From assembly GCA_020850535.1 (NCBI GenBank), contig JADZEM010000123.1:62001-126000 (forward strand): a stretch of DNA of 64,000 bases. Reading direction: 5' to 3'. Of this stretch, positions 16,387-26,138 are shown piece by piece; the first letter of the stretch is position 1; every line of letters starts with the position of its first letter. This DNA is from Chloroflexota bacterium (GTDB taxonomy: Bacteria; Chloroflexota; UBA6077; JACCZL01). The position numbers were made by a program, and so were the translations under genes. The notes under the pieces were generated by a model. It made no database searches. It was not told the origin of the DNA and saw only the letters and a program-made list of their open reading frames with translations.

Positions 16387-18548
16387 GCGTCAACGTCCAC
16401 TTCCTGCCGGCAGCCTCCTGGCCAGCCGTGAGCCGGGCCGTCCGCAACAGCGTCATCGGCGCGCTCGTGGCCGGGACGCTGCTGCTGCCGTTTCCGCTGG
16501 CGCCGCGATTTGACCATGCCCGGCCGACGCTTGATCTCGCCGTACGACCAGGAGATACCCTCGCCGCCCAGACCCCGAGCGATCTCATCGCTCAACCCTC
16601 GCTGCGTGCCGCGGAGGCGGGGCAAGACTGGTCAGTTTCGGCAGATGAGGGCGGACCGCTGCTGGCCTCCATGCCGGCCGAGGCCACGGACACCGGCATC
16701 ACTCTCCCCCCGCTCCGTGAGATTCCCCTTCAGGTCGAGGCCGACGAGCGGCTGACCACCCTCGAGCGGCTCCTTGCGACGCCGCGCCCGGCCCGCGATC
16801 CCATCGCCCTGGCCGGGCGGGTCAGCGGCACGCTTGCGCCGTGGACGGCCAGCCAGCCGTTCAGTGGGCCGCTGGCCGTCGGGCACCAGACGACGTTCTT
16901 CGTCCTCGATCAGACGGACAACACCTACAAGACCCGCGCGGCCACGCTGCGCCTGGTGTCCGGGTACGCCTACTGGTACGTCCAGGACGGTGAGACGGTC
17001 CGCGACGACGAGCTGGCGCTGGCCGCAAAGCAGTTCGACGAGCAGACCGTCCCGACCGTCCACCGCGTCTTTGGCACGGAGTGGATGCCGGGCATCGATG
17101 GCGACGCCCGCATCACCATCTTCCTGGGGCAAGCGCCGGGCGTCGGGGCGTACTTCTCGTCCTGGGACGAGTATCCGCGCTCCGTCTATCGGTACTCGAA
17201 CGAGCGCGAGATGATCCACGTCAATGTCAGTTCGGTGCGGCCGGGCTCGGTCGGCTTTGACGGGACCATCGCCCACGAGTACCAGCACATGGTGCACTGG
17301 CATCTCAACCCCCAGGACGACACCTGGGTGGACGAGGGCATGGCCGAGCTGGCGTCCTCGCTGGCCGTACGGGGGCGCTCTCCCAGCACGGCGAGCTTCC
17401 AGCGCCAGCCCGACGTGCAGTTGACGGCGTGGTCTCAGGGGGCGCAGACAGGCCTGCACTACCAGGCTGCCTACCTGTTCTCGCGGTACTTCGCGCAGCG
17501 CTTTGGCGAGGATGCTGTCGCGCGGCTGCTCAGCGAGACGGGTCGCCCGCCCGACACGGTCACGGCCTTCCTGAGTCGGAGCGGCCTGGGGATCACCTTC
17601 GAGGACGTGTTCGAGGATTGGATCGTCGCCAACCTGCTGGACGATCCCACGGTTGGGGATGGCCGCTTCGCGCACGAGGGCCTGGAGCACCGCGCGACGC
17701 CCACGCTGTCGTTACGCCCTGATGGGCAGCCAGCCAGGAGCGAGGTCCAGCAGTTCGGGGCAGAGTACGTCGAGTTGACGGGCGACGGCTCGGACGCCGA
17801 GCTGTCGTTCGCAGGCGCGTCGAGTGTGCGGCTGGTCGGCGCAGACGCTGCCAGCGGCCGGAACGTCTGGTGGACGAACCGGGCGGACGGCATGGACTCC
17901 TCGCTGACCCGCCGCTTCGACCTGACCGGGCTGACCGGCGCCACGCTGCGCTTCAACCTCTGGTACGACACCGAGCGTGACTTCGACTTCCTGTACGTGC
18001 TGGTCTCGACGGACGGCGGCACGCGCTGGCACGTGCTGCACGGCCCCTCTGCAGATGACGCGAACCCGACCGGCAACGCCATCGGGCCGGGCTACAGCGG
18101 ACGGAGCGGGCAGGCTGGCAGCCAGCGCGGCGATCCGACCTGGCTCGCGGAGAGCATCGATCTGACGCCGTTCGCGGGCCGCGAGGTGCTGGTACGCTTC
18201 GAGTATGTGACGGACCAGGGGTACAACGCTCAGGGCGCGCTGCTCGACGACATCGAGATCCCGGAGCTGGCTTTCCGCGACGACGCCGAGGCTGATGCTG
18301 GCTGGACGGCTGAGGGCTTCCTGCGGTCGGCCAACCAGATCCCGCAGACCTGGAGCTTGCGGCTCGTCGAGCAGCAGCGGGGGGGCCAGACGACGGTCCG
18401 CGCGCTGCGGGTGGACGCCAACGGTCAACTGACAGAGCGCATCCCGAGCCTCGGCGGCAGCACCGAGCGGGCCGTGCTGGTGATCAGCGGCCTCTCGCCG
18501 CGCACCCTTGAAGCCGCGCCGTACACCCTGACGCTGCGCCCGAGATAA
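16383..18548 (+). CDS. Secreted zinc metallopeptidase (HEYQH), immune-inhibitor-A-like
   Basis: Exported protein of 721 residues with a hydrophobic N-terminal segment (about 23-40). After a poorly conserved propeptide-like region comes a gluzincin-type catalytic domain: HEYQH at 298-302 with a downstream Glu in DEGMAE (about 318). A beta-sandwich follows (about 440-640; 'LRFNLWYDTERDFDFLYVLV' and 'VRFEYVTDQGYNAQGALLDD'), like the non-catalytic modules of M6 immune inhibitor A peptidases, which bind substrate or carbohydrate. The start codon overlaps the nucleoside phosphorylase stop, so the two are co-translated, though no functional link is obvious. Confidence 0.8.
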   Translation: MSVNVHFLPAASWPAVSRAVRNSVIGALVAGTLLLPFPLAPRFDHARPTLDLAVRPGDTLAAQTPSDLIAQPSLRAAEAGQDWSVSADEGGPLLASMPAEATDTGITLPPLREIPLQVEADERLTTLERLLATPRPARDPIALAGRVSGTLAPWTASQPFSGPLAVGHQTTFFVLDQTDNTYKTRAATLRLVSGYAYWYVQDGETVRDDELALAAKQFDEQTVPTVHRVFGTEWMPGIDGDARITIFLGQAPGVGAYFSSWDEYPRSVYRYSNEREMIHVNVSSVRPGSVGFDGTIAHEYQHMVHWHLNPQDDTWVDEGMAELASSLAVRGRSPSTASFQRQPDVQLTAWSQGAQTGLHYQAAYLFSRYFAQRFGEDAVARLLSETGRPPDTVTAFLSRSGLGITFEDVFEDWIVANLLDDPTVGDGRFAHEGLEHRATPTLSLRPDGQPARSEVQQFGAEYVELTGDGSDAELSFAGASSVRLVGADAASGRNVWWTNRADGMDSSLTRRFDLTGLTGATLRFNLWYDTERDFDFLYVLVSTDGGTRWHVLHGPSADDANPTGNAIGPGYSGRSGQAGSQRGDPTWLAESIDLTPFAGREVLVRFEYVTDQGYNAQGALLDDIEIPELAFRDDAEADAGWTAEGFLRSANQIPQTWSLRLVEQQRGGQTTVRALRVDANGQLTERIPSLGGSTERAVLVISGLSPRTLEAAPYTLTLRPR

Positions 18549-18567
18549 CCTCAGCCCCGGCGCGCGT

Positions 18568-19455
18568 TCAAACCTGCTGGGCCAGTGCGATGGCTCCAAG
18601 CACCCCCGCGCGGTCCCCGAGGCCCGGCGGCACGATGTACTCGTCCACGCGGTCCAGGATCAGCGGGTGCTGCAGGTAGCCGTTCAGCAGCGTCCGCACC
18701 TCCTCGCGGATCATCGGGAAGAGAAACGCCTGGTGCATCACCCCGCCGCCGAGGATCACCCGTTGCGGGGAGAGCGTCAGGCTGAGGCTTACCACGCCGA
18801 GCGCGAGGTAGTGCGCCTCCAGCTTCCAGGCCGCATGCTCGGGTGGGAGCGTCTCGGCTGGCTGGCCCCAGCGTTGGCTGATGGCCGGTCCGGCCGCCAG
18901 CCCCTCCAGACAGTCGTCGTGGTACGGGCAGAAACCCGAATACGGATCGGCGGCCGGATCGCGCGGCAGCAGGATGTGCCCCATCTCCGGGTGGATCAGC
19001 CCGTGCAGCAACTGGCCGTGCACCAGCGCGCCGCCGCCGATGCCCGTTCCCACCGTCAGGTAGATCAGGGTGTCCTGCTGCTGGGCCGCCCCCCAGCGAT
19101 GCTCGGCGAGGGCCGCGCCGTTCACGTCGGTGTCGATGGCGACGGGCAGCCCGAGCGCCCGCTGGATCGGCCCGCGCAGATCGGCAAAGCGCCAGCCGGG
19201 CTTGGGGGTGGCCGTGATGTAGCCGAACGTCTCCGAGCGGGGGTTGAGATCGACTGGCCCGAACGACGCGATCCCGATGGCCGCCAGGGGCGCCTGCGCG
19301 TGCTGCTCCTGGAGGAACGCGATGGCCCGCCCGATGGTCTCGTCGGGGGTCGTCGTCTCGATGACGGTCTCGGCGCGAAGGTCGTCTGGCCCGGTCCCCA
19401 CGGCGCACACGAACTTGGTGCCGCCCGCCTCGATGCCGCCGTACAACCGCTCCAT
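18568..19455 (-). CDS. ROK-family sugar kinase (fructokinase/glucokinase-like)
   Basis: ATP-dependent hexose kinase of 295 residues. The N-terminal phosphate loop is [15 protein letters not shown]. The catalytic Asp is in [12 protein letters not shown], and the ROK signature '[16 protein letters not shown]' is followed by the zinc site HPEMGH with C-x4-H-x2-C-type residues (GFCPYHDDC). The substitution pattern (EAGGTKF) is that of bacterial fructokinases. A GGGAGG precedes the ATG. The gene diverges from glycogen phosphorylase, fitting a local role in hexose and glycogen metabolism. Confidence 0.9.
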   Translation of the reverse strand: MERLYGGIEAGGTKFVCAVGTGPDDLRAETVIETTTPDETIGRAIAFLQEQHAQAPLAAIGIASFGPVDLNPRSETFGYITATPKPGWRFADLRGPIQRALGLPVAIDTDVNGAALAEHRWGAAQQQDTLIYLTVGTGIGGGALVHGQLLHGLIHPEMGHILLPRDPAADPYSGFCPYHDDCLEGLAAGPAISQRWGQPAETLPPEHAAWKLEAHYLALGVVSLSLTLSPQRVILGGGVMHQAFLFPMIREEVRTLLNGYLQHPLILDRVDEYIVPPGLGDRAGVLGAIALAQQV

Positions 19456-19606
19456 GCTCGTATCCTCCCGAACGACCGTTGCGGCGAGATTATCTCTCGG
19501 TAACAGCCTTACCCGCTGCTATCGTGAGAGGATGGTGTACGCTGATACCGGGCGTGGGCCTACCGCAGTCTTGCGAGCGCGGCGTTTGGGGGAGGATCTC
19601 ACGGCG

Positions 19607-22600
19607 ATGGAAGCCACGACACCGTTCGGATCGGCGCAGCCGGAGCTGCCGCCAGTCGCCCAGTTCCGCCGTGAGCTGCTGGAGAACCTGCACGACCGCG
19701 TCGGCACCGACCTGTCGTTCGCGACGCCGAGCGAAGCGTACCTGGCGCTGGCCTACACCGTCCGCGACCGTCTGATCCAGCGCTGGCTCGACACCCTCCA
19801 CGCCGGCATCGACAGCCAGTCGCGCTTCGTCTGCTACCTCTCCGCCGAGTACCTGATCGGCCGGCAGCTCGACAACAACCTGCTGAACACCGGCACCGAG
19901 GACGTGGCCCGCGAAGCCCTCTCCGACCTCGGCCTGAGCCTGGACGAGCTGCGGGGCCTGGAGTCCGAGCCGGGCCTGGGCAACGGCGGCCTGGGGCGGC
20001 TGGCGGCCTGCTACCTCGACTCGCTGGCGACGCTCCGCATCCCGAGCATCGGCTACGGCCTGCGCTACGAGTTCGGCATCTTCCGGCAGGTCTTCCGCGA
20101 CGGCTGGCAGGTGGAAGAGGCGGACGACTGGCTGCGGCGCGGCAACCCCTGGGAGTTCCCGCACCCGGAGATGGCGATCGAGGTCGGGTTCGGGGGCGGC
20201 ACCGAGAGCTTCATCGACCCGAACGGGCGTTTCCGCGTGCGCTGGCACCCGGATCGGACCCTCGTGGGCGTGCCGTACAACACGATGGTCCCCGGCTACG
20301 AGAGCGGCGCTGTCAACACGCTGCGGCTCTGGCGCGCCCAGGCTACCCGCTCCTTCGACCTGGACGTGTTCAACGCCGGCGACTACCTCCGTGCCGTCCA
20401 CCGCAACATCCTCTCCGAGAACCTGACCAAAGTCCTCTACCCTGAGGACAGCACGCCCCAGGGGCGGCAGCTTCGGCTGGAGCAGCAGTACTTCTTCGTG
20501 GCCTGCTCGCTGAAGGACGCGCTGCGGATCGTGCGGGTCATGGGCCTGCCCATCGAGGCGTTGCCGGAGAAGGTCGTCTTCCAGCTCAACGACACCCACC
20601 CGTCGATCGCCATTGTCGAGCTGATGCGGCTGCTGCTGGACGAGTACGGCATGGCCTGGGATCCTGCCTGGGCCGTCACCACCCAGGTTTTCGCCTACAC
20701 CTGCCACACGCTGTTGCCCGAGGCGCTGGAGACCTGGCCCGTTGCGCTGATCCAGTCGGTGCTGCCGCGCCACATGGAGCTGATCTACGAGATCAACCGC
20801 CGCTTTCTGGAGTCCGTGCGCGCGCAGAACCCGGACGACCTCGGCCGGCTGGCCCGGATGTCGCTGATCGCGGAAGGGCCGGAGCAGCGCGTTCGGATGG
20901 CGAACCTCGCGGTGGTCGGCAGCTACGCCGTCAACGGCGTGGCCGAGCTGCACTCCCGCCTGCTCCGCGAGCAGACCCTGCGTGACTTCGCCGAGCTGTG
21001 GCCGGAGAAGTTCCAGAACAAGACGAACGGCGTCACGCCGCGCCGCTTCATGCAGCTGGCAAACCCCCGTCTTGCCGACCTGATCTCGTCGCGCATCGGC
21101 CCCGAATGGCTGACGCAGATGGACGATCTGCGCGACCTGGAGTCCCTGGCCGAAAGCCCCGAGTTCCGGGCCGAGTGGCGGCGTATCAAGCAGCGCAACA
21201 AGCAACTGCTGGCCCTGATCATCCGCGACCGCACCGGCGTGACCGTCGATCCCGCCTCGCTGTTCGACGTGATGGTGAAGCGGCTCCACGAGTACAAGCG
21301 CCAGCACCTCAAGCTGCTGCACATCATCACGCTGTACAACCGGATCAAGGCCGATCCCGCTGCCAGCGTCGTGCCGCGCACCGTCATCTTTGGCGCGAAG
21401 GCCGCGCCGGGCTACCGGATGGCGAAGCTGATCGTCAAACTGATCAACGACGTGGCCGCCGTGGTCAACAACGATCCCGACGTAGCCGGCCGCCTGAAAG
21501 TCGTGTTCCTGCCGAACTTCAACGTCTCGCTGGGCGAGCGCGTCTACCCGGCCGCCGACCTCTCGGAGCAGATCTCGCTGGCCGGCAAGGAAGCGTCCGG
21601 CACCGGCAACATGAAGCTGGCGCTGAACGGCGCGCTGACCATCGGGACGCTCGACGGCGCGAACATCGAGATCCGCCAGCTGGTGGGCGACGAGAACTTC
21701 TTCCTCTTCGGGCTGACCGCCGAGGAGGTGGCCGAGCACAAGGCACGCGGCTACCGCCCGCGCGACTACGTGACCGCCGACCGCGAGCTGTCGCTGGCGC
21801 TGGATCAGATCGCCTCAGGCCACTTCTCGGACGGCGATGCGGGCCTGTTCCGCCCGATTGTGGACAACCTGCTCAACGACGACCCGTTCATGCTGCTGGC
21901 CGACTTCCGCTCGTATATCGAGACGCAGGAACGAGCCGAGCACGCCTACCGCGATGCCGACCACTGGTCGAGGATGTCGATTCTGAACGTGGCGCGCTGT
22001 GGCTACTTCTCCTCGGACCGCTCGATCCGCGAGTACTGCGAGGAGATCTGGCGCGTCACGCCTATCGACGTCCCGGGCAACTCCGGCGAGGACATCGATG
22101 CCAGCCAGCGGCTCGGCCAGCCGAGCGCCGAGGAGCAGACCAGCCTGCCCGAGCTGCCAGACGACGAGCGCGACCTGCTCTGCGATCTCGCGATGCTGGT
22201 GGGCCTGGACGTGATGCATGCCACCCACAGCGGCGCGCAGGGGACGCTCATCGAGCTGGCGACGGCGGTGGCCGCCCCGACGGCCGTCGCGCGCTTCCTG
22301 ACCCGCAGCGCCCTGGTGCGCTCGCTGGTGCCCTCCGACGTCGAGGCCATCGAGCGGAGCGAGCGGCTGATCGGCCGGCTGCGGAAATCATACGACTTGC
22401 GCTCGCGGGACGGCCGCGCGGCCCTGCACGACGACGTGCTGGTGCAGTGCCGGGCGGCGATGGATCTGCTCACAACCCGTGCGAAGCCGCAGGACGCCGC
22501 CGAGTTCGCGCGGTGGCTGCTGCTGGTGGGCGAGCGGGTGGCCGAGGCGTCCGTCGAGCCGCAGCCGGGCCGCCCCGAGCGCCAGGTCAGCGAGTCCGAA

Positions 22601-22648
22601 GTGGCGGCGCTCCGGGAGCTCGCGGCGGCGTTGCGCGTCGAGGGGTAG
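19607..22648 (+). CDS. glgP: Glycogen/alpha-glucan phosphorylase with C-terminal extra domain
   Basis: Releases glucose 1-phosphate from alpha-1,4-glucans. The ATG at 19607 follows GGGGGAGG and gives 1013 residues. The GT35 core (about 1-830) has GLGNGGLGRLAACYLDSLATL, EKVVFQLNDTHPSIAI, FQNKTNGVTPRRFM, KRLHEYKRQHLKLLH and the PLP-lysine motif EASGTGNMKLALNG. The normal family end (SILNVARCGYFSSDRSIREY) is followed by about 170 further residues, mostly helical ('DLLCDLAMLVGLDVMHATHS', 'FARWLLLVGERVAEAS'). This tail resembles a free-standing family of unknown function ending in a VSE.E..AL motif. It is absent from typical GlgP proteins of about 815-850 residues. Confidence 0.93.
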   Translation: MEATTPFGSAQPELPPVAQFRRELLENLHDRVGTDLSFATPSEAYLALAYTVRDRLIQRWLDTLHAGIDSQSRFVCYLSAEYLIGRQLDNNLLNTGTEDVAREALSDLGLSLDELRGLESEPGLGNGGLGRLAACYLDSLATLRIPSIGYGLRYEFGIFRQVFRDGWQVEEADDWLRRGNPWEFPHPEMAIEVGFGGGTESFIDPNGRFRVRWHPDRTLVGVPYNTMVPGYESGAVNTLRLWRAQATRSFDLDVFNAGDYLRAVHRNILSENLTKVLYPEDSTPQGRQLRLEQQYFFVACSLKDALRIVRVMGLPIEALPEKVVFQLNDTHPSIAIVELMRLLLDEYGMAWDPAWAVTTQVFAYTCHTLLPEALETWPVALIQSVLPRHMELIYEINRRFLESVRAQNPDDLGRLARMSLIAEGPEQRVRMANLAVVGSYAVNGVAELHSRLLREQTLRDFAELWPEKFQNKTNGVTPRRFMQLANPRLADLISSRIGPEWLTQMDDLRDLESLAESPEFRAEWRRIKQRNKQLLALIIRDRTGVTVDPASLFDVMVKRLHEYKRQHLKLLHIITLYNRIKADPAASVVPRTVIFGAKAAPGYRMAKLIVKLINDVAAVVNNDPDVAGRLKVVFLPNFNVSLGERVYPAADLSEQISLAGKEASGTGNMKLALNGALTIGTLDGANIEIRQLVGDENFFLFGLTAEEVAEHKARGYRPRDYVTADRELSLALDQIASGHFSDGDAGLFRPIVDNLLNDDPFMLLADFRSYIETQERAEHAYRDADHWSRMSILNVARCGYFSSDRSIREYCEEIWRVTPIDVPGNSGEDIDASQRLGQPSAEEQTSLPELPDDERDLLCDLAMLVGLDVMHATHSGAQGTLIELATAVAAPTAVARFLTRSALVRSLVPSDVEAIERSERLIGRLRKSYDLRSRDGRAALHDDVLVQCRAAMDLLTTRAKPQDAAEFARWLLLVGERVAEASVEPQPGRPERQVSESEVAALRELAAALRVEG

Positions 22649-22710
22649 ACGGGCCGGTGTCGGGTGCTGGGTTTCAGGTTTCAGGGGCGCGCACCCACGT
22701 CGTCAACGGT

Positions 22711-22935
22711 CATCCTGGGCGGCGGTCATCCAGCACCTGTCATCCAGCACCTGTCATCCAGAGCGGTGGTCATCCAGCACCTGTCATCCAGAGCGGTGGT
22801 CATCCAGCACCTGTCATCCAGAGCGGTGGTCATCCTGCACCTGTCATCCTGGGCGGCGGTCATCCTGCGCGGCGGTCATCCTGCGCGGCGGTCATCCTGC
22901 GCGGCGGTCATCCTGCACCTGTCATCCAGAGCGGC
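22711..22935. repeat. Tandem array of 14- and 16-bp GTCATCC half-units
   Basis: After glgP, GTCATCC recurs every 14 or 16 bp. Three exact 30-bp units start at 22741, 22771 and 22801, followed by degenerate copies and three 16-bp CATCCTGCGCGGCGGT units. The array runs into the palindromic element at 22921. Frames across it are open but read only repeat peptides. Confidence 0.9.
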
Positions 22936-23102
22936 GCGAGCTTGCGAGCAGAGCGAAGGATCTCACCCGCTGACCGTCAACGCTCGCGTCACCCACTGAC
23001 CGTCAACGTTCGTGTGACGCCCCGACCGCCAGCTTATGCGTCACCCGCTGACCGTCAACGCTCGCGTCAGCGGGTGAGGTCCTTCGCTGCGCTCAGGATG
23101 AC
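22921..23102. repeat. GTCATCCTGAGCG palindromic element, copy 1
   Basis: The left arm has GTCATCCAGAGCG, GAAGGATCTCACCCGCTGACC and related sequence. The right arm has TCAGCGGGTGAGGTCCTTCGC and GCGCTCAGGATGAC. The arms are imperfect reverse complements around an interior of three related ACCCGCTGACCGTCAACG-type units. Other copies are at 56693-56831 and 63232-63335, with a relative at 53532-53798. It lies between the convergent glgP and phnD-like genes. Confidence 0.85.
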
Positions 23103-23153
23103 AATTGGGAGTCGCAGCTTTACCATGACATTCTGCTGCCTACGGACGGCTGC

Positions 23154-24089
23154 CTACTGCCTCGGCTTGCTCAGCTCCGTCTGGAGGTCCATGTTGAGGA
23201 CCGTTGCGGCCCGGCGGACCGGCTCGTAGGCGGCGTCCGACGTCTCGGCGACGCCTCGCGTGCCGATGGCATCGTCGAACAGCTTCTGGCCGTCCTCGCG
23301 GGCCGAGATCCGCAGCAGCGCCTCGCGGGTCTTCTTGATGATGTCCGGGGAGAGGCCTTTGCGGAACGCCACGCCATCGTTGGGGATCGGCGGAGACTCT
23401 TCGAGGATGCGGATCTCCTTCTCGGCGTTCGGGTAGACCGAGTTGAGGCGCGGGATCGAGTCCTTACCCATCGCGCCCGCGTCAACCTGTCCCTGGAGCA
23501 CCGCCAGCCCGACCTTGTCGTGGCCGCCCGCGAACACCTGCTGCCCGAGGTCTTCCGGTTTCAGGTTGTGCTCGGCCAGGATGGTGCGTGGGAACAGGAA
23601 GCCGGAGGTCGAGCCGGGATCGACCCAGGCGAACCGCTTGCCGCGCAGGTCCTCGACCTTCTGGATCGGCGAGTCCACCCGCGTGACGATGGTGCCCCAG
23701 TACTGCGTGCCGACGCGCGTCACCGAGACCAGCGTCATATCGGCGCCGCACTTCTCGCGCGCCAGGATGTACGCCAGCGGGCTGACCCACCCGATATCCA
23801 CACGGTCCGCGCACATCGCCTCGACGACGGCTGCGTAGGAGGTCGGCACGTCGCCGGTGTAGGTGAGCCCGGTCTCCTTCTTCAACTCGTCTGAGAGCAT
23901 CTGCATGCCCTTGACCAGCCGGCCGGACTCGACGAACGGGACAATCGCCATCTTGATCGGGTTCTCCGTCGACCCGAGTGAGCGATTCCCGCCCAGCTGC
24001 GAACATCCGACCAGCAACGCCGCGAGCAGCGCCCCGGCGAGCACCACGATCCGTGACTGTCTCTGCCCTGTCCACCACATAGCCGACAT
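23154..24089 (-). CDS. PhnD-like phosphate/phosphonate ABC transporter binding lipoprotein
   Basis: Substrate-binding protein of 311 residues with a lipoprotein signal peptide (lipobox LLVGC). The PhnD-type periplasmic binding fold is shown by 'PIKMAIVPFVESGRLVKGMQ', 'TSYAAVVEAMCADRVDIGWV', 'GKRFAWVDPGSTSGFLFP' and 'VFAGGHDKVGLAVLQGQVDA'. Family members bind phosphonate, phosphite or phosphate. No permease or ATPase partner is encoded next to it here, so it is an orphan or works with distant components. The start choice (24089) is weak; ATGs at 24125 and 24080 are alternatives. Confidence 0.85.
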   Translation of the reverse strand: MSAMWWTGQRQSRIVVLAGALLAALLVGCSQLGGNRSLGSTENPIKMAIVPFVESGRLVKGMQMLSDELKKETGLTYTGDVPTSYAAVVEAMCADRVDIGWVSPLAYILAREKCGADMTLVSVTRVGTQYWGTIVTRVDSPIQKVEDLRGKRFAWVDPGSTSGFLFPRTILAEHNLKPEDLGQQVFAGGHDKVGLAVLQGQVDAGAMGKDSIPRLNSVYPNAEKEIRILEESPPIPNDGVAFRKGLSPDIIKKTREALLRISAREDGQKLFDDAIGTRGVAETSDAAYEPVRRAATVLNMDLQTELSKPRQ

Positions 24090-24140
24090 TCTATCCGAGT
24101 CGGCAGCCGGCAGTTTGCAGGGCACGGTCGGGGTGCGCCG

Positions 24141-24599
24141 TCAGCGGCGGCGAGGGCGGTCCGCGGTGAAGGTGGCGTCGAGGCCCTTCAGCAGCTCTTG
24201 CTTCTCGGCGTCAGACAGGCGCGCCTCGGGGTGGAGCGGCAGGTAGATCGGCAGCGGCATCTGGCCCTTCTCGATCTGCTCACGGAACTCCATCGCCTCA
24301 CGCTGCGGCAAGTCCCACTCCGAGAAGTTCATCTTCAGGCGCGCCTCTTCGATATCGTGCGCGATCAGCCACGAGACCGGCGCAACGTAGCTGTACCAGG
24401 GGTAGCGGACCTGATTACTGTGGCAGTCGAAGCAGGCGCGGACGGCAAGCTCGCGGGTGCGCGGGCTGTCCCAGTTCGGCTCGCGGCGCACAGGGGGATC
24501 AGTCGTCGGGCGGCCAAAGGGCACAAGCTGCAGCCCAACGAAGACGACGACCAGCACGCCGACCAGTCCCAGTACGATCCGCTTCCCTTTGCCACGCAT
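24141..24599 (-). CDS. Membrane-anchored haem-binding (CxxCH) protein
   Basis: A 152-residue protein with a basic N-terminus and one membrane helix (about 8-26). A Haem_bd-type domain follows, whose single c-type motif CFDCHSN comes just after 'TRELAVRA'. Further conserved residues include RYPWYSYVAPVSWLIAHD. The order of these motifs is that of the small cytochrome-like haem-binding domain found in many environmental bacteria. It probably faces the outside and handles electrons or acts as a haem sensor. No oxidase genes are nearby. Confidence 0.8.
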   Translation of the reverse strand: MRGKGKRIVLGLVGVLVVVFVGLQLVPFGRPTTDPPVRREPNWDSPRTRELAVRACFDCHSNQVRYPWYSYVAPVSWLIAHDIEEARLKMNFSEWDLPQREAMEFREQIEKGQMPLPIYLPLHPEARLSDAEKQELLKGLDATFTADRPRRR

Positions 24600-24974
24600 C
24601 GACACGTCCCCATCGCCAGGGCCTCGTGCCACGCCACGAGAGACGCGGGCCGGCTGCCCCAGGCTCCCCCAGAATACGCCCTGGCCCTGCCTTCCGGATT
24701 AACCGGAGCTGCTAACCGGAGCTATTAGCCGGGCTTGTGAGCGCTTGGACCCTCTGGCACCGCTCCCCCTCACGCACCCCTCACCCCGGCACCTCACTCT
24801 CAAGGGGCGAGGGGAGACCCACTCGATCTGTACGGACGCTCCGCGCCTGCTGACGGCGAGGGTCCATGGCGGCCTGCACACGGTCCTGCCCGATGGACCA
24901 TACTGCGCCAGAGCGTTGGGCAGCCGCCCATCCACTGCTGGCAGGCAGGACGGGCGGCCAGGAGGAGTGTCGCC
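24600..24974. other. Intergenic, no gene seen
   Basis: A 375-bp gap between the divergent haem-protein and alcohol dehydrogenase genes. It has a short direct repeat (TAACCGGAGCT at about 24700 and 24713, with a weaker third copy) and a C-rich CCTCACCCC-type stretch. No other structure was recognised. Confidence 0.5.
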
Positions 24975-26072
24975 ATGAAGTTCACCGCGCCGGTGCTGCG
25001 TGGCCTGCGTGAGCCGATCCGCCTCGAAGAGGTCGAGCTGGACGATCCGAAGCCAGGCGAAGTGCTGATCCGGATGGCCGCCAGTGGCATCTGCCACAGC
25101 TGCCTGCACGCGCAGGATGGCTCCTGGGGGCCAACCCTGCCGATGCCCGCCATCCTCGGCGATGAGGGCTCGGGGACGGTTGAGAAGGTCGGAGACGGGG
25201 TCACCCACCTTCAGCCGGGCGACCCGGTCATCATCTCCTGGACGCCCACCTGCGGGCGCTGCCACTACTGCGTCATCGGCCGCTCGAACCTGTGCGCGGC
25301 CAAGGGCGGCCCCGGCCTGATGACGGACGGCACCACCCGCCTGCATGCCAACGACGACCGCATTCACCACATGGGGGCGGTCGCCACCTACTCGCCGTAC
25401 ACGGTCGTCGGCGCGTCGAACGCCATCAAGATCCGCCCGGACATGCCGCTGGATATCGCGGCGCTGATCGGCTGCTCGGTGACGACGGGCGTCGGTTCGG
25501 TGTTGTACGCGGCAAAGGTCGGTCCTGGTGAGGCGCTGGCGGTGTTCGGGTGCGGCGGCGTCGGGCTGAACGCGATCCAGGGCGGCCGGCTGGTCAACGC
25601 GTGGCCGCTCATCGCCGTGGACATCTCCGACGAGAAGCTGGAGATCGCGAAGGCGCTCGGGGCCACGCACACGATCAACCCGTCCCGTGAGAACGTCGCG
25701 GACCGGGTCACCGCGCTGACGGGGCGCGGCCTGGACTATGCCGTCGTCACCGTGGGCAACGCGGCCGCGACCATCCAGGCCTGGGAGACGATGGCGCGCG
25801 GCGGCGTCTGCGTGGTCATCGGCGTGGGGCGCGCGGACGAGCCGCTGCCCATCGACGCCCGCTACCTCGTCACGGGCGAGCGCAAGCTGATCGGGTCAAG
25901 CTACGGCACGTCGCGCCCGATGGAGGACTTCCCGCGCTTCGTGAACCTGTACCTCGACGGCAAGCTGAAGATCGACGAGCTGATCTCGCGGCGCTACCGC
26001 CTGGACGAGGTGCAAGAGGCGCACGACGACCTGGCGGCCGGGCGCGCAACGCGCGGCCTGCTGGTGTTCTAA
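24975..26072 (+). CDS. Zinc-dependent alcohol dehydrogenase (MDR family)
   Basis: Medium-chain dehydrogenase of 365 residues. The catalytic Cys is in SGICHSC, and the structural zinc site is CGRCHYCVIGRSNLC. The Rossmann motif is GCGGVGL with following IAVDISDEKLEIAKALGATH, which favours NAD(H). The usual catalytic-zinc GHE motif reads GDE (ILGDEGSGTVEKVG), replacing the His ligand with Asp. The architecture matches class III-like and NDMA-dependent alcohol dehydrogenases. AGGAGG lies before the ATG. The substrate is unknown. Confidence 0.88.
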   Translation: MKFTAPVLRGLREPIRLEEVELDDPKPGEVLIRMAASGICHSCLHAQDGSWGPTLPMPAILGDEGSGTVEKVGDGVTHLQPGDPVIISWTPTCGRCHYCVIGRSNLCAAKGGPGLMTDGTTRLHANDDRIHHMGAVATYSPYTVVGASNAIKIRPDMPLDIAALIGCSVTTGVGSVLYAAKVGPGEALAVFGCGGVGLNAIQGGRLVNAWPLIAVDISDEKLEIAKALGATHTINPSRENVADRVTALTGRGLDYAVVTVGNAAATIQAWETMARGGVCVVIGVGRADEPLPIDARYLVTGERKLIGSSYGTSRPMEDFPRFVNLYLDGKLKIDELISRRYRLDEVQEAHDDLAAGRATRGLLVF

Positions 26073-26138
26073 ACCAGAGCTACGGCGCCGCGACGGAAGC
26101 GTGCCGCCCCCCACGCCACGGGCCTGGAGTCCAACGGC

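Noticed and set aside
22711-22935. CRISPR array
   Set aside because: The repeats are contiguous 14/16-bp units without unique spacers, and no cas gene is present.
22664-22999. Open frame encoding repeated HLSSRAVVIQ peptides
   Set aside because: It is a translation of the tandem GTCATCC array, with no gene-like start or domain.
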